A stretch of 64,000 bases of DNA. Origin: Ralstonia sp. TCR112 (lineage in GTDB: Bacteria; Pseudomonadota; Gammaproteobacteria; Burkholderiales; Burkholderiaceae). Positions 8,999 through 19,610 of the stretch are shown in pieces (the first letter of the stretch is position 1; each line of letters begins with the position of its first letter). Made by a program: the position numbers and the translations under genes. The notes beneath the pieces were generated by a model that made no database searches, had not been told where the DNA came from, and saw only the letters and a program-made list of their open reading frames with translations. The stretch lies in contig NZ_VOSS01000076.1 in the NCBI RefSeq assembly GCF_007997035.1, positions 1-64,000 of the forward strand, written 5' to 3'.

Positions 8999-11778
8999 CC
9001 GCCTCTGCCGACCCATGCGCCTCGCCTGACGCGCGCCCGGCGTCGCCGGTGGCCAGCCTGGCCGGCGTGCGCCTGCGCTACCGCAAGACGCTCGCGCTGG
9101 ATGGCGTCACGCTCGACCTGCCCGCCGGCTGCATGGTCGGTTTGATCGGCCCGGACGGCGTTGGCAAGTCCAGCCTGCTGTCTCTCGTGGCGGGCGCCCG
9201 GGCCCTGCAGGAGGGCACTGTCCATGTGCTCGGCAGCGACATGAGCGACCGCCGGGCGCGCGCCGCGGTCGGCCCACGCATCGCTTACATGCCGCAAGGG
9301 TTGGGGCGCAACCTGTATCCCACGTTGTCGATCGAAGAGAACCTGCAGTTCTTCGGGCGCCTGTTCGGCCACGATGCAGCGGAGCGCCGCCGCCGCATCG
9401 ATGCACTCACGGCCAGCACCGGCCTGCGGGCGTTCCTCTCACGACCTGCAGGCAAGCTCTCGGGCGGCATGAAACAGAAGCTGGCGTTGTGCTGCGCGCT
9501 GATCCACGACCCCGATCTGTTGATTCTCGATGAACCGACCACCGGCGTCGATCCGCTTTCGCGCAGGCAGTTCTGGGACTTGATTGCCAGTATTCGCGCC
9601 GCGCGACCCGGCATGAGCGTGATCGTGGCTACCGCATACATGGAAGAGGCCGAGCGCTTCGACTGGCTGGTCGCCATGGACGCGGGGCGGGTGCTCGCCA
9701 CCGGCACGCCGGCCGAGCTGCGCAGCCGCGCCGGTGCCGATTCGCTTGAGGCCGCCTTCATCGCACTGCTGCCGCCAACGCGCCGACAGGGCCATCAGGC
9801 CGTGGTGGTGCCACCCCTCGTGGCTGGCGCAGAAGACGATGTGGCCGTGCAGGCGAGTGGCCTGACCATGCGCTTCGGCGACTTCGTTGCCGTCGACCAC
9901 GTCGACTTCCGCATCCGTCGTGGAGAAATCTTCGGCTTTCTCGGCTCCAACGGCTGCGGCAAATCGACCACCATGAAGATGCTCACCGGCCTGCTGCCCG
10001 CCACCGAAGGGCAGGCCTGGCTGTTCGGCCATCCGGTGGACCCGAAGGACATCGACACACGCCGCCGCGTGGGCTACATGTCGCAGGCGTTCTCGCTGTA
10101 TGGCGAGCTGACCGTGCACCAGAACCTCGTCCTGCATGCGCGGCTGTTCCAGGTGCCCGAGCAGGAAGTGCAGTCGCGCGTGGCAGAGATGCTGACCCGG
10201 TTCGGGCTGCAGGACGTGTCCGACAGCCTGCCCCAGAGCTTGCCGCTGGGCATGCGGCAGCGCCTGTCACTGGCCGTGGCGATGGTGCACAAGCCCGAGT
10301 TGCTGATCCTGGACGAGCCGACCTCCGGCGTGGACCCGGTCGCACGCGACATGTTCTGGCGCCTGATGATCGACCTCGCGCGGCGGGATCGCGTGACCAT
10401 CTTCATCTCCACGCATTTCATGAACGAGGCCGAGCGATGCGACCGCATCTCGCTCATGCATGCGGGCCGTGTGCTGGTGAGCGACGCGCCCGCGGCGCTG
10501 GTGCATGCCCGGGGTACAGAGACGCTGGAGCAAGCGTTCATCGCTTATCTGCAGGAGGCGGCCGAAGCGTCTGCGGGAGCCGCCGAGTTTGCCGCGCCGC
10601 TGCCGGAGCGCGCGGCGCCAACCCCTGCGCCTACCGGCATGTCGGCCGGGCGCCGCTTCAGTCTGGCGCGTGCGATGAGCTATTCGTTGCGCGAGGCCCT
10701 GGAACTGCGCCGTGACCGCGTGCGCGCCACGCTGGCGCTGCTGGGCACGGCCATCCTCATGTTCATCATCGGATACGGCATCAGCCTCGATGTGGAGAAC
10801 CTGACCTACGCCGTGCTCGACCGTGACCAGACCGTGCTTTCACACGACTACACGCTCAACCTGGCGGGCTCGCGTTATTTCATCGAAAAACCCCCGATTC
10901 GCGACTACGCTGAGTTGGACCGCCGCATGCGTAACGGCGAGTTGTCGCTGGCAATCGAAATTCCGCCTGGCTTTGCGCGCGATGTGGAGCGCGGCACGGC
11001 CGTGCAGATCGGGGCCTGGGTGGACGGCGCCATGCCCACCCGCGCGGAAACCGTGCGCGGTTACGTGCAGGCCATCCACCAGCTCTGGCTGGCAGATGCG
11101 GCCGTGCACCGGCTGGGAGTGCGCCTGGCGGCGCCCAGCAGTGTTGAAACGCGCTATCGCTACAACCCCGACGTGAAAAGCCTGCCTGCCATGGTGCCCG
11201 CCGTGATTCCAATGCTGCTGATGATGATTCCTGCCATGCTGGCGGCGTTGTCCGTGGTGCGTGAAAAGGAGCTGGGCTCCATCATCAATTTCTACGTGAC
11301 GCCGGTCACGCGGGCGGAATTCGTGCTCGGCAAGCAGGCGCCGTACATCGTGCTGGCCATGCTGAACTTCTTCTTGCTGGCGCTGCTGGCGGTGACAGTG
11401 TTCGGTGTGCCGATCAAGGGCAGCTTTGCAACGCTCGCGCTAGGGGCGCTGATTTTCGTGACGTGTTCGACGGGTTTCGGGCTGTTTGCGTCGACCTTCA
11501 CGCAAAGCCAGATCGCAGCCATGTTCGTCACCATGATCGGCACGATCATTCCGTGCGTGCAATTTGCAGGACTGCTCAATCCGGTGTCGTCGCTGGAAGG
11601 GACGGGCGCTGTGATCGGGCGCGTGTATCCGGCCACGCATTTCCTGACGATCAGCCGCGGCGTGTTCAGCAAGGCGCTGGATGTGGGCGCGCTGGGCAGC
11701 GCCTTCTGGCCGCTGCTGGCGGCGGTGCCGTTCATCCTGGGCGCCACCTTGCTGATGCTGCGCAAGCAGGATCGGTAG
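8995..11778 (+). CDS. rbbA: RbbA-type ABC fusion: two ATPase domains plus permease
   Basis: About 927 residues from a GTG at 8995 that overlaps the adaptor stop. Two ABC domains come first. Domain 1 has Walker [10 protein letters not shown], signature LSGGM and Walker [14 protein letters not shown]. Domain 2 has GSNGCGKST and [13 protein letters not shown], but its signature position reads LPLGMRQ instead of LSGGQ, so it may be degenerate. An ABC-2 permease region follows, with one membrane segment near [17 protein letters not shown] and about five after residue 720. The architecture matches E. coli RbbA/YhiH. Together with its neighbours it would form an export complex across both membranes. 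Confidence 0.88.
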   Translation: MTASADPCASPDARPASPVASLAGVRLRYRKTLALDGVTLDLPAGCMVGLIGPDGVGKSSLLSLVAGARALQEGTVHVLGSDMSDRRARAAVGPRIAYMPQGLGRNLYPTLSIEENLQFFGRLFGHDAAERRRRIDALTASTGLRAFLSRPAGKLSGGMKQKLALCCALIHDPDLLILDEPTTGVDPLSRRQFWDLIASIRAARPGMSVIVATAYMEEAERFDWLVAMDAGRVLATGTPAELRSRAGADSLEAAFIALLPPTRRQGHQAVVVPPLVAGAEDDVAVQASGLTMRFGDFVAVDHVDFRIRRGEIFGFLGSNGCGKSTTMKMLTGLLPATEGQAWLFGHPVDPKDIDTRRRVGYMSQAFSLYGELTVHQNLVLHARLFQVPEQEVQSRVAEMLTRFGLQDVSDSLPQSLPLGMRQRLSLAVAMVHKPELLILDEPTSGVDPVARDMFWRLMIDLARRDRVTIFISTHFMNEAERCDRISLMHAGRVLVSDAPAALVHARGTETLEQAFIAYLQEAAEASAGAAEFAAPLPERAAPTPAPTGMSAGRRFSLARAMSYSLREALELRRDRVRATLALLGTAILMFIIGYGISLDVENLTYAVLDRDQTVLSHDYTLNLAGSRYFIEKPPIRDYAELDRRMRNGELSLAIEIPPGFARDVERGTAVQIGAWVDGAMPTRAETVRGYVQAIHQLWLADAAVHRLGVRLAAPSSVETRYRYNPDVKSLPAMVPAVIPMLLMMIPAMLAALSVVREKELGSIINFYVTPVTRAEFVLGKQAPYIVLAMLNFFLLALLAVTVFGVPIKGSFATLALGALIFVTCSTGFGLFASTFTQSQIAAMFVTMIGTIIPCVQFAGLLNPVSSLEGTGAVIGRVYPATHFLTISRGVFSKALDVGALGSAFWPLLAAVPFILGATLLMLRKQDR

Positions 11779-11790
11779 GAGCACCACGCC

Positions 11791-12942
11791 ATGCCGAGTC
11801 TTCAGACCAATCGCCGCACTGCCCGTCTGAGCAACATCTTCCGCCTGGGCATCAAGGAATTGCGAAGCCTGCTGCGCGACCCGATGATGATGGTGCTGAT
11901 CGTCTACACCTTCACGCTGTCGATCTACGTGGCCGCCACCGCGATGCCGGAGAGCCTGCACAACGCCTCCATCGCTATCGTCGATGAAGACAGCTCGCCG
12001 TTGTCGGCGCGCATTGTCTCGAGCTTCTATCCACCGCATTTCCGCACCCCGGCACTGATCCCGCTCACGGACGTGGACCCAGGCATGGACAGCGGCCGCT
12101 ACACGTTCGTGCTCGACATCCCGCCCAATTTCCAGCGCGACGTGCTGGCTGGCCGCGCACCGTCAATCCAGCTCAACATCGACGCCACGCGCATGAGCCA
12201 GGCCTTCACCGGCAACGGCTACATCCAGCAGATCGTCTCGGGCGAGGTGAACACGTTCCTGCAGCGCCACCGCGCCGCGCCTGCCACGCCGGTCGACCTG
12301 GTGCTGCGCACACGCTTCAACCCCAACCTGGAGCAGACGTGGTTCGGCTCGTTGATGGAGATCATCAACAACGTGACCATGCTGTCGATCATCCTGACTG
12401 GGGCCGCGCTGATTCGCGAACGCGAGCACGGCACGATCGAGCACCTGCTGGTGATGCCTGTCACGCCGTTCGAGATCATGGTGTCCAAGGTCTGGTCGAT
12501 GGGGCTGGTGGTGGTCCTCGCCGCGCTCGTGGCGCTGGTGTTCGTGGTGCAAGGCGCGCTGCATGTCCCGATCGAGGGCTCGATCCTGCTGTTCATGCTG
12601 GTGGCCACGCTGCATCTGTTTGCCACGACCTCCATGGGGATCTTTCTTGCGACGGTGGCGCGCTCCATGCCGCAGTTCGGCATGCTGCTGGTTCTGGTGC
12701 TGCTGCCGCTGCAGTTGCTTTCCGGCGGCACCACCCCGCTCGAGAGCATGCCCGGCGTGGTCCGAGACATCATGCTCGCCGCACCGACCACGCATTTCGT
12801 ATCGGCGTCGCAGGCCATTCTCTATCGGGGTGCGGGGCTGGATGTCGTGTGGCCGCAGTGTCTGGCCATCTGCGTCATCGGCGCCGTGCTGTTTCTCGCA
12901 TCATTGACGCGCTTTCGCCAAACCATCAGCCAGATGGCTTAA
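11791..12942 (+). CDS. ABC-2 type permease, YhhJ-like
   Basis: A 383-residue membrane protein. One N-terminal segment (MVLIVYTFTLSIYVAAT) precedes a large periplasmic domain, and five segments lie in the C-terminal half (for example GLVVVLAALVALVFVV and FGMLLVLVLLPLQLLSGG). This is the ABC-2 export permease plan. It follows the RbbA fusion by 12 bp and would pair with that protein's permease half. The phasin gene starts 9 bp after its stop, behind AAGGAG. Confidence 0.88.
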   Translation: MPSLQTNRRTARLSNIFRLGIKELRSLLRDPMMMVLIVYTFTLSIYVAATAMPESLHNASIAIVDEDSSPLSARIVSSFYPPHFRTPALIPLTDVDPGMDSGRYTFVLDIPPNFQRDVLAGRAPSIQLNIDATRMSQAFTGNGYIQQIVSGEVNTFLQRHRAAPATPVDLVLRTRFNPNLEQTWFGSLMEIINNVTMLSIILTGAALIREREHGTIEHLLVMPVTPFEIMVSKVWSMGLVVVLAALVALVFVVQGALHVPIEGSILLFMLVATLHLFATTSMGIFLATVARSMPQFGMLLVLVLLPLQLLSGGTTPLESMPGVVRDIMLAAPTTHFVSASQAILYRGAGLDVVWPQCLAICVIGAVLFLASLTRFRQTISQMA

Positions 12943-12951
12943 GGAGCCAAC

Positions 12952-13464
12952 ATGGATACACCCGCCAACGTTCCGCTCGCGCTCCAAAAGGCGCAGCTCG
13001 CATTCGGACTGCAGACGTTGGGTCTGCTGAAGGCAACGCGACAGCGCTGGTATGAACTCGGCGCCGACCTGCTTGCCGCAGACGTGGCCCGCACGGAATC
13101 TGCGCTGGCCGACCTGCAAAACGTCGAGGAGTGGAACGCGTTTGCAGCACTGCTGCCGAACGTTTTCTGGCAGGGCAGCGAGCGCGCCATGGATGTGCTG
13201 CAAGGGGTGCTGCAAACGGCCATCTCGAACCAGTCGAGCTTCGTGGCGGATTACCAGCGCGTCATGCTGGAATGGCAGCAGGCCTCCGTCCGAGCCCTGA
13301 GCACGGCCGGCAATGCCATGCCGGTCCACACGGCGCTGCAGGGCATGCTGTCAACGTGGGGCGTGCCGGGCGATGCATGGGTCCGCCCCGCAAGCGAGCC
13401 GTCGAACCCGAATCTTCTGCGTGCCCCCGGCAAGGGCAACGGACAACTCCGCAAAGCTTCCTGA
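12952..13464 (+). CDS. phasin family protein (PHA granule-associated)
   Basis: A 170-residue, largely helical protein with the phasin pattern LQTLGLLKATRQRWYELGADLL and amphipathic repeats to about residue 130, then a Pro/Asn-rich tail. It has a good ribosome site (AAGGAGCCAAC-ATG). Phasins coat PHA granules and control their size. Location in the same operon as the PHA synthase supports this role. It is distinct in sequence from the two later phasins at 41141 and 47164. Confidence 0.8.
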   Translation: MDTPANVPLALQKAQLAFGLQTLGLLKATRQRWYELGADLLAADVARTESALADLQNVEEWNAFAALLPNVFWQGSERAMDVLQGVLQTAISNQSSFVADYQRVMLEWQQASVRALSTAGNAMPVHTALQGMLSTWGVPGDAWVRPASEPSNPNLLRAPGKGNGQLRKAS

Positions 13465-13473
13465 CGAGCGCAC

Positions 13474-14919
13474 ATGGGCCCCGATCATCTGCCTGCATCT
13501 CCGGCGCTCCTGCCGGGCAGCGACCTCAGCGTGGTGCGCAATCGCACCTTTGACGAAATTGCCGTTGGCGACACCGCAGCCATCCTGCGCACGCTCACGG
13601 CAGAGGACATCCAGCTCTTTGCCGTGCTGTCGGGGGACGTCAACCCCCAGCACCTCGACCCGGAATTTGCCGCATCCACGCGCTTTCATGGCGTGATCGC
13701 CCACGGCATGCTGGGCGGAGCGCTCATCTCCGCCTTGCTCGGGACCCGTTTGCCGGGCCCGGGAACGATCTACCTTGGGCAGACGCTGCAATTCCTGGCA
13801 CCGGTGCGCATTGGCGACACGTTGACCATCCGCGTGACGGTGGTCAGCAAAGAGGACGAAAGAAAGCGCGTCAAGCTGGCATGCACGTGTACGAACGACA
13901 GCGGCACAGTGGCCATCGCGGGCGAGGCGGAGGTCATCGCGCCCACCGAGCGGATCGAGCGTCCGCGTACCACACTGCCGGACGTGCGCATCACCACCGG
14001 CAGTGACGGTATCCATCGGCTGCTCGACCATGTGCGGCCTCTTGGTGCGATTCACATGGCTGTCGTTCACCCGTGCGATGTGCTGAGCCTGTCTGCCGTG
14101 ATGGACGCGCGCGCTGAAGGGCTGATCGTGCCTTGTCTCGTCGCGCCATATGCCAAGCTGATGCGCGTAGCCGCCGAAGCCGGCCTCGACCTCCGTGGCA
14201 TCGAGATTGAAGACGTGCCGCACAGCAGCGCCGCTGCCACCCGCGCAGTGGAGCTTGTCACGCAGGGCAGGGCAGAGGCGCTCATGAAGGGCAGCCTGCA
14301 TACCGATGAACTGATGGCGGCGGTCGTGCGCGAAGAGGCTGGGCTGCGTACCAAGCGCCGGATCAGCCATTGCTTCCTCATGCAGTCCCCCGCGTATCCG
14401 CGCCCGTTTATCGTGACGGATGCCGCCATCAACATCACGCCGACCCTCGACCAGAAGGCGGACATCGTGCGCAACGCCATCGATCTGGCCCATGCGATTG
14501 GCGTGGAACGGCCTCGGGTGGCGATCCTTGCGGCGGTCGAAACCGTGAACCCGCGCATGCCCGCCACGCTCGATGCGGCTGCGCTGTGCAAAATGGCGGA
14601 TCGCGGTCAGATTGAGGGCGGGGTGCTGGACGGGCCATTGGCCTTCGATAACGCAGTATCTGCCGCGGCCGCGCGCATCAAGGGCATCGTGTCGGAAGTG
14701 GCAGGGCAGGCCGATGTGCTCGTGGTGCCCGATCTCGAAAGCGGCAACATGCTCGCCAAACAGTTGGAATACCTGGGCGGGGCCGCCAGCGCGGGCATTG
14801 TGCTCGGCGCCCGCGTGCCCATTGTGTTGACCAGCCGTGCCGACTCACGCGAATCGCGCATCGCGTCGTGCGCGCTTGCCACATTGCTGGCTCACCGCTA
14901 CCGCAACTTACCGCCATGA
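13474..14919 (+). CDS. MaoC-like hydratase fused to phosphate acetyl/butyryltransferase
   Basis: 481 residues with two domains. Residues about 15-150 form a MaoC hot-dog fold (QLFAVLSGDVNPQHLDPEFA, FHGVIAHGML, catalytic Asp/His pair). Residues about 175-480 form the PTA_PTB fold (LMKGSLHTDELM, ITPTLDQKADIV, LVVPDLESGNMLAKQL). The first could hydrate or dehydrate (R)-3-hydroxyacyl-CoA; the second converts acyl-CoA and phosphate to acyl-phosphate. The stop overlaps the acetate kinase ATG, so acyl-phosphate can pass straight to ATP synthesis. Confidence 0.9.
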   Translation: MGPDHLPASPALLPGSDLSVVRNRTFDEIAVGDTAAILRTLTAEDIQLFAVLSGDVNPQHLDPEFAASTRFHGVIAHGMLGGALISALLGTRLPGPGTIYLGQTLQFLAPVRIGDTLTIRVTVVSKEDERKRVKLACTCTNDSGTVAIAGEAEVIAPTERIERPRTTLPDVRITTGSDGIHRLLDHVRPLGAIHMAVVHPCDVLSLSAVMDARAEGLIVPCLVAPYAKLMRVAAEAGLDLRGIEIEDVPHSSAAATRAVELVTQGRAEALMKGSLHTDELMAAVVREEAGLRTKRRISHCFLMQSPAYPRPFIVTDAAINITPTLDQKADIVRNAIDLAHAIGVERPRVAILAAVETVNPRMPATLDAAALCKMADRGQIEGGVLDGPLAFDNAVSAAAARIKGIVSEVAGQADVLVVPDLESGNMLAKQLEYLGGAASAGIVLGARVPIVLTSRADSRESRIASCALATLLAHRYRNLPP

Positions 14920-16097
14920 ACGATTGCATCGTCGTACTGAACTGCGGCTCGTCGAGCATCAAGTTTGCGTTGTTCGACGCCACCTTGGACCCGTTGCCGC
15001 GTACGCCTATGTGGAACGGCAAAGTGGAGGGGATCGGCACTGAACACCCCACCGCAACTGAGGCAGGCGCGCCGACACACGCGCTCCAACTTGACAGTGC
15101 GCAGCCGTATCACGCCGCGCTCGTGCACATTCGCCGACGTGTCGAGCAAAGGCTGGACGGCCGTCGCCTAATGGCCGTGGCGCATCGGGTGGTGCATGGC
15201 GGCGCCAAGTACTTTGCGCCGGTACGCGTGGACGCGGAGGTGCTGTCCGATCTACGCAGCTACATTCCGCTGGCGCCGCTGCATCAGCCATTTGCACTGG
15301 AAGCCATCGAGGCGCTTCTGTCGAACTTGCCTGACGTGCCGCAAGTCGCCTGCTTCGATACCGCGTTCCACAGCACGCTGCCGCAGGTCGAGACGATGCT
15401 GCCGTTGCCTTACAAGGCATGGGAGCGCGGCCTGCGGCGTTATGGCTTTCATGGGCTGTCGTACGAATACATGTCGATTGCCTTGCCCGAACGGCATGGC
15501 GATATCGCCCGCGGGCGAACCATCGTCGCGCACCTCGGCAGCGGTGCCAGCCTGTGTGCAATGCACGGGCTCAAGAGCGTGGCCACAACGATGGGGTTTT
15601 CCGCACTCGAAGGCCTGATGATGGGCACGCGATGCGGCTCGCTGGATCCGGGTGCGGTGCTCTACATGATGGAGACGGAGCATCTTTCCCCGGCACAGGT
15701 CGGGCACGTGCTGTATCACGAATCGGGTCTGCTTGGCGTGTCGGGGCTGTCTTCCGACCCGCGCGAACTCATTTCGCACGAAGCCGACAACCCGCGCGCC
15801 CAGGCAGCGCTGGCGCTCTACGTGCGCCGTATCGTCCGCGAGATCGGCGCCTTGGTGGCGGTGCTGGGCGGGCTGGATTTCCTGGTATTCACGGCCGGTA
15901 TCGGCGAACACAACGCCGTACTGCGCGAACGCGTTGTCGGTGCACTGGGTTACCTGGGGGCCGAGCTGGATGACGCAGCCAACCAAGCGCATGCCGCAAT
16001 CATTTCCAGTTCTGCGAGCCGCATCCGCGTGGCGGTAGAGCCGACGAATGAAGAGTGGATTGCGGCTCGGCATGCTGTCCGATGCAATTTGCGGTGA
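14916..16097 (+). CDS. ackA: acetate kinase family enzyme
   Basis: 393 residues. N-terminal phosphate-binding signature VVLNCGSSSIKFALFD, then RRYGFHGLSYEY, MMGTRCGSLDPG and FTAGIGEHNAVLR, all standard for the acetate kinase fold. It makes ATP and acetate from acetyl-phosphate, or acts on a related acyl-phosphate from the fused transferase upstream. The start at 14916 gives an ATGA overlap. It is the last gene of the PHA operon, placing substrate-level phosphorylation under the same FNR-type promoter. Confidence 0.92.
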   Translation: MNDCIVVLNCGSSSIKFALFDATLDPLPRTPMWNGKVEGIGTEHPTATEAGAPTHALQLDSAQPYHAALVHIRRRVEQRLDGRRLMAVAHRVVHGGAKYFAPVRVDAEVLSDLRSYIPLAPLHQPFALEAIEALLSNLPDVPQVACFDTAFHSTLPQVETMLPLPYKAWERGLRRYGFHGLSYEYMSIALPERHGDIARGRTIVAHLGSGASLCAMHGLKSVATTMGFSALEGLMMGTRCGSLDPGAVLYMMETEHLSPAQVGHVLYHESGLLGVSGLSSDPRELISHEADNPRAQAALALYVRRIVREIGALVAVLGGLDFLVFTAGIGEHNAVLRERVVGALGYLGAELDDAANQAHAAIISSSASRIRVAVEPTNEEWIAARHAVRCNLR

Positions 16098-16220
16098 CAA
16101 GTCTTCTTGTCGAAAAAACCGGATGGGAGAGATGCTGTCGGCGCCTGCGGGCGTTGCATTTATTTTACATAATCCTAATTACACGACATCTGGATGTCAA
16201 AGCTACGTGCTGATGCGCCG

Positions 16221-16234
16221 TTGACATGCATCAA
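16221..16234 (+). promoter_or_regulatory. FNR-type site upstream of the copper ATPase
   Basis: TTGAC-ATGC-ATCAA matches 9 of 10 half-site bases. TACATT at 16256-16261 is centred 31 bp downstream, giving an expected start near 16269. It lies upstream of the separate CueR-type promoter in the same 320-bp gap. Confidence 0.65.
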
Positions 16235-16303
16235 TGGCGGCTCGTGCCGGCCATCTACATTGACATTGCGTGCATCTGCCGCCTTCCGCACAAAAAAATC
16301 CCG

Positions 16304-16334
16304 TTGACCCTCCCTGCATGGGAGGGTTTATCGT
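16304..16334 (+). promoter_or_regulatory. CueR/MerR-type copper promoter
   Basis: A -35 element TTGACC (16304-16309) and a -10 element TATCGT (16329-16334) are separated by an unusually long 19-bp spacer. The spacer holds the dyad ACCCTCCC / GGGAGGGT. This is the layout of copA-type promoters, in which a MerR-family activator twists the over-long spacer. Although the hairpin could suggest a terminator, the spacing, the -35/-10 match and the downstream copper ATPase favour a CueR operator. No MerR-family gene is in the window. Confidence 0.75.
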
Positions 16335-16416
16335 TTTCTGAGCGTACGAAACGTGTGCTGCCCCGAAAGCAAGTGCATCTGGCAGCGGGCGAACGCATAG
16401 GAAGGAGCCAATCTCA

Positions 16417-18696
16417 ATGGAAGAGCACCGCCACATCCACGCTGCCGAGCACGATCACACGCGTTCGCATGACGGACATGCCGGCCATCATCATGAAGGG
16501 CACGATGTGATGCACCGGCACGACCGAGCTACAACATCGCCCATCGGGCAGATCGACGCAGACCGCGTTGCGCCCTCTTCCGCCGGCGCCCGAGCCGGGA
16601 CCGTCTACACCTGCCCGATGCATCCGGAAATCCGGCAGGACCGCCCAGGCAATTGTCCGATCTGCGGTATGACGCTGGAACCGATGGTTCCGGAACTGGG
16701 TGACGAAGAGAACCCCGAGCTGGAAGACTTCCAACGCCGCTTCTGGTGGACGCTGCCGCTTACCGTTGCAGCTTTCATCCTGGCGATGTTCGGACACCGA
16801 TACGGCTGGATGGACGCCCCGCAGCAAAGCTGGATCGAGCTGGCCCTCTCGACGCCCGTCGTGCTCTGGGCGGGCTATCCCTTTTTCAAGCGATGCGCTC
16901 AGTCGTTCATGCATCGCAGTCCCAACATGTGGACGCTCATTGGCCTGGGTGCCGGCGCGGCCTATCTCTACAGTGTGATCGCCACCATCGCGCCAGGCAC
17001 GTTTCCACAGACGTTCGCGGAGCATGGTCGCATCGGTGTCTACTTTGAAGCGGCGGCGGTCATTATTTCGCTCACGCTGGTGGGTCAACTTCTGGAGTTG
17101 AAGGCGCGCTCGCAGACGTCAGCGGCAATCAAGTCGCTGCTTGGGCTTGCCCCCAAAACGGCACGGCGTGTCAACGCAGACGGCACCGAGGCAGATGTGC
17201 CCTTGGCCGACGTACACGCGGGCGACCGCCTGCGCGTGCGCCCCGGTGAGAAAGTGCCCACCGACGGCATCGTGATCGAGGGCGCAAGTTCCGTCGACGA
17301 ATCGATGATTACCGGCGAGCCTATTCCTGTGACGAAGCGAGTGGGCGACCACGTGATTGGCGCGACCATGAACACCGCAGGGAGCTTGATCATCGAATCG
17401 GAGAAAGTGGGCTCCGAGACTGTCCTCTCGCAGATCGTTCAGTTGGTCGCTCAAGCGCAGCGCTCCAAGGCACCCATGCAGCGCATGGCCGATAAGGTCG
17501 CGGGAGGCTTCGTTGTTGCTGTGGTTGCCATTGCGGTGCTCACCTTCTTTGCCTGGGGATTTTTTGGGCCGCAGCCAAGCTGGGTGTATGGGCTCATCAA
17601 TGCGGTTGCCGTGTTGATCATCGCGTGCCCGTGCGCATTGGGCCTCGCCACCCCAATGTCGATCATGGTGGCAAGCGGCAAGGGCGCCACGAACGGCATC
17701 CTGTTTCGCGACGCGGCCGCCATCGAGAATCTGCGCAAGGTAGACACCCTCGTCGTCGACAAGACCGGAACGCTCACGCAAGGCAAGCCTGCGTTTGAGC
17801 GCAGCTTGGGCGCCAACGGTTTCGATGCGTCCGAAGTGCTCCGCCTGGCGGCCAGTCTCGACCAGGGCAGCGAGCACCCTTTGGCGGCGGCCATTGTCGA
17901 GGCCGCGAAAGCGCGCGGATTGTCTTTGCAGAACGCCGAGGATTTCGAGTCCAGCAGCGGCATCGGCGTACGCGGTTCGGTCGGGGGAAAGAGGCTCGCG
18001 CTGGGCAACGCCGTGTTGATGGAGCAAGAGCGTGTTGACGCAACCGCATTGGCCCGGTCCGCGGACGAACTACGCACCCGCGGCGCAAGCGTCATGTACC
18101 TGGCCGCAGACGGCATGCTTGCCGGTTTGCTCGCCGTCTCCGATCCGGTCAAACCGACCACGGTCGAGGCGTTGGCGCAGCTCAAGGACAAGGGCATCCG
18201 CGTGGTGATGGCCACAGGCGACGGCGCGGCAACGGCAAAGGCGGTCGCTCAATCATTGGGCATCACCGAATTTCACGGAGAAGTCAGGCCCGCCGATAAG
18301 CTGGCGCTCGTGACAAGACTCCAAAGCGAAGGCAGAACAGTGGCGATGGCCGGCGACGGGATCAACGATGCACCAGCATTGGCGAAGGCCGATGTCGGAA
18401 TCGCCATGGGCACCGGCACGGATGTCGCCATGAACAGCGCGCAGGTCACGCTCCTCAAAGGCGATCTGCGCGGCATCGCACGCGCACGGGCGCTGTCCGA
18501 GGCGACGATTGGCAACATGAAGCAAAACCTCGGTTTTGCGTTCGTCTACAACGCCTTGGGGGTACCGCTCGCGGCCGGTGTTCTGTACAGCACGACTGGC
18601 TTGCTGCTGTCCCCGATGATCGCGGCGCTTGCGATGAGCCTGAGTTCGGTTTCGGTGGTATCCAACGCGCTGCGCCTGCGCCGCGCAAGCATCTAG
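16417..18696 (+). CDS. copA: copper-exporting P1B-type ATPase
   Basis: 759 residues with a strong ribosome site (GGAAGGAG). The N-terminus is His-rich (HHHEGH), followed by a heavy-metal-binding domain, [20 protein letters not shown]. Core motifs are the membrane CPC in [13 protein letters not shown], the phosphorylation site DKTGTLTQG, the SEHPLAAAI His-Pro and [16 protein letters not shown]. Eight membrane segments are expected. It exports Cu(I) (or Ag(I)) from the cytoplasm. The upstream gap holds both a CueR-type promoter and an FNR-type site. Its stop overlaps the convergent epimerase gene by 4 bp. Confidence 0.93.
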   Translation: MEEHRHIHAAEHDHTRSHDGHAGHHHEGHDVMHRHDRATTSPIGQIDADRVAPSSAGARAGTVYTCPMHPEIRQDRPGNCPICGMTLEPMVPELGDEENPELEDFQRRFWWTLPLTVAAFILAMFGHRYGWMDAPQQSWIELALSTPVVLWAGYPFFKRCAQSFMHRSPNMWTLIGLGAGAAYLYSVIATIAPGTFPQTFAEHGRIGVYFEAAAVIISLTLVGQLLELKARSQTSAAIKSLLGLAPKTARRVNADGTEADVPLADVHAGDRLRVRPGEKVPTDGIVIEGASSVDESMITGEPIPVTKRVGDHVIGATMNTAGSLIIESEKVGSETVLSQIVQLVAQAQRSKAPMQRMADKVAGGFVVAVVAIAVLTFFAWGFFGPQPSWVYGLINAVAVLIIACPCALGLATPMSIMVASGKGATNGILFRDAAAIENLRKVDTLVVDKTGTLTQGKPAFERSLGANGFDASEVLRLAASLDQGSEHPLAAAIVEAAKARGLSLQNAEDFESSSGIGVRGSVGGKRLALGNAVLMEQERVDATALARSADELRTRGASVMYLAADGMLAGLLAVSDPVKPTTVEALAQLKDKGIRVVMATGDGAATAKAVAQSLGITEFHGEVRPADKLALVTRLQSEGRTVAMAGDGINDAPALAKADVGIAMGTGTDVAMNSAQVTLLKGDLRGIARARALSEATIGNMKQNLGFAFVYNALGVPLAAGVLYSTTGLLLSPMIAALAMSLSSVSVVSNALRLRRASI

Positions 18697-19610
18697 CCGC
18701 CAGCCATGCACCGGGCGTTCAGCAGATCAGCCAATGCGTCCTCCAGACGCGGAAACCGAAACCGATAGCCAGCCTGCATGGCGCGTGCGGGCTCAACATG
18801 CTGGCTTCCCAGCAACAGGATCGACATTTCCCGTAGCGCCACGCGCAACGCCCATGCGGGAACAGGAAAAAGCATTGGGCGGTGAAGCGCCCGCGCCAAG
18901 GCCTGTGCAAATTCCCTATTGCACACGGCATGTGGCGCGCACGCATTGAACACACCTCGGCAGTCTTCCGTGCGCAGCAGAAAGTCGATCAGTCCGACCT
19001 CGTCATCCAGATGGATCCACGGTGCCCATTGCCGTCCGTCCCCTAAACGGCCACCGAGGCCCAAGCTGAACGGCACCAGCAGCTTCGGCAACATTCCGCC
19101 GCCGCGGGCAAGTATTGGCGCCGTCCGCAGCAGGCCAACACGCATGCCCAGGTGCTCGGCACGCTCGGCCTCTTGCTCCCAGGCCACGCAAAGCCTGCTG
19201 CCAAAATCGCTTCCGCCCGGATCGCTACCCTCGTCGAGGCGCTCGTTCCCGCGGTCGCCATACCAGCCCGTTGCAGAAGCCGAGACGAGCACGCGGGGAC
19301 GCAGCACGCTATCGCCCAGCCAGTCCACGAGTTCGCGGGTCAGGTCGATGCGGCTGCGCCATAGAACCTGCCGCCTCCGCGCGGTCCACGGGCGGTCGGC
19401 GATCGGTGCGCCGGCCAGGTTGACCACTGCATCGAACGGCTCCGCGTCATCAAGCTCGCGCAGAGCGGCCACCCCTTGCGCACCGGAACACAGCGTCGGC
19501 ACACGTAGCGGCGTACGACTCCAGACAACGAGCTCATGGCCGGCCGCCACCCAATAACGGCAAAGCGCCCGGCCGATCAAGCCGGTGCCTCCGGTCAGCA
19601 ATATACGCAC
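18693..19610 (-). CDS. TIGR01777-type NAD-dependent epimerase/dehydratase (YfcH-like)
   Basis: 305 residues. The Rossmann loop [20 protein letters not shown], the [13 protein letters not shown] motif and the active-site region SASATGWYG are typical of the SDR39U1/YfcH family. A C-terminal DUF1731-like part is present ([20 protein letters not shown]). The biochemical role of the family is poorly defined. It is transcribed convergently with the copper ATPase. Confidence 0.88.
   Translation of the reverse strand: MRILLTGGTGLIGRALCRYWVAAGHELVVWSRTPLRVPTLCSGAQGVAALRELDDAEPFDAVVNLAGAPIADRPWTARRRQVLWRSRIDLTRELVDWLGDSVLRPRVLVSASATGWYGDRGNERLDEGSDPGGSDFGSRLCVAWEQEAERAEHLGMRVGLLRTAPILARGGGMLPKLLVPFSLGLGGRLGDGRQWAPWIHLDDEVGLIDFLLRTEDCRGVFNACAPHAVCNREFAQALARALHRPMLFPVPAWALRVALREMSILLLGSQHVEPARAMQAGYRFRFPRLEDALADLLNARCMAGG

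Noticed and set aside
16308-16328. ACCCTCCC/GGGAGGGT hairpin as a terminator of the PHA operon
   Set aside because: It sits in a 19-bp spacer between TTGACC and TATCGT ahead of a copper ATPase, matching a CueR operator; the following T run is only three bases.
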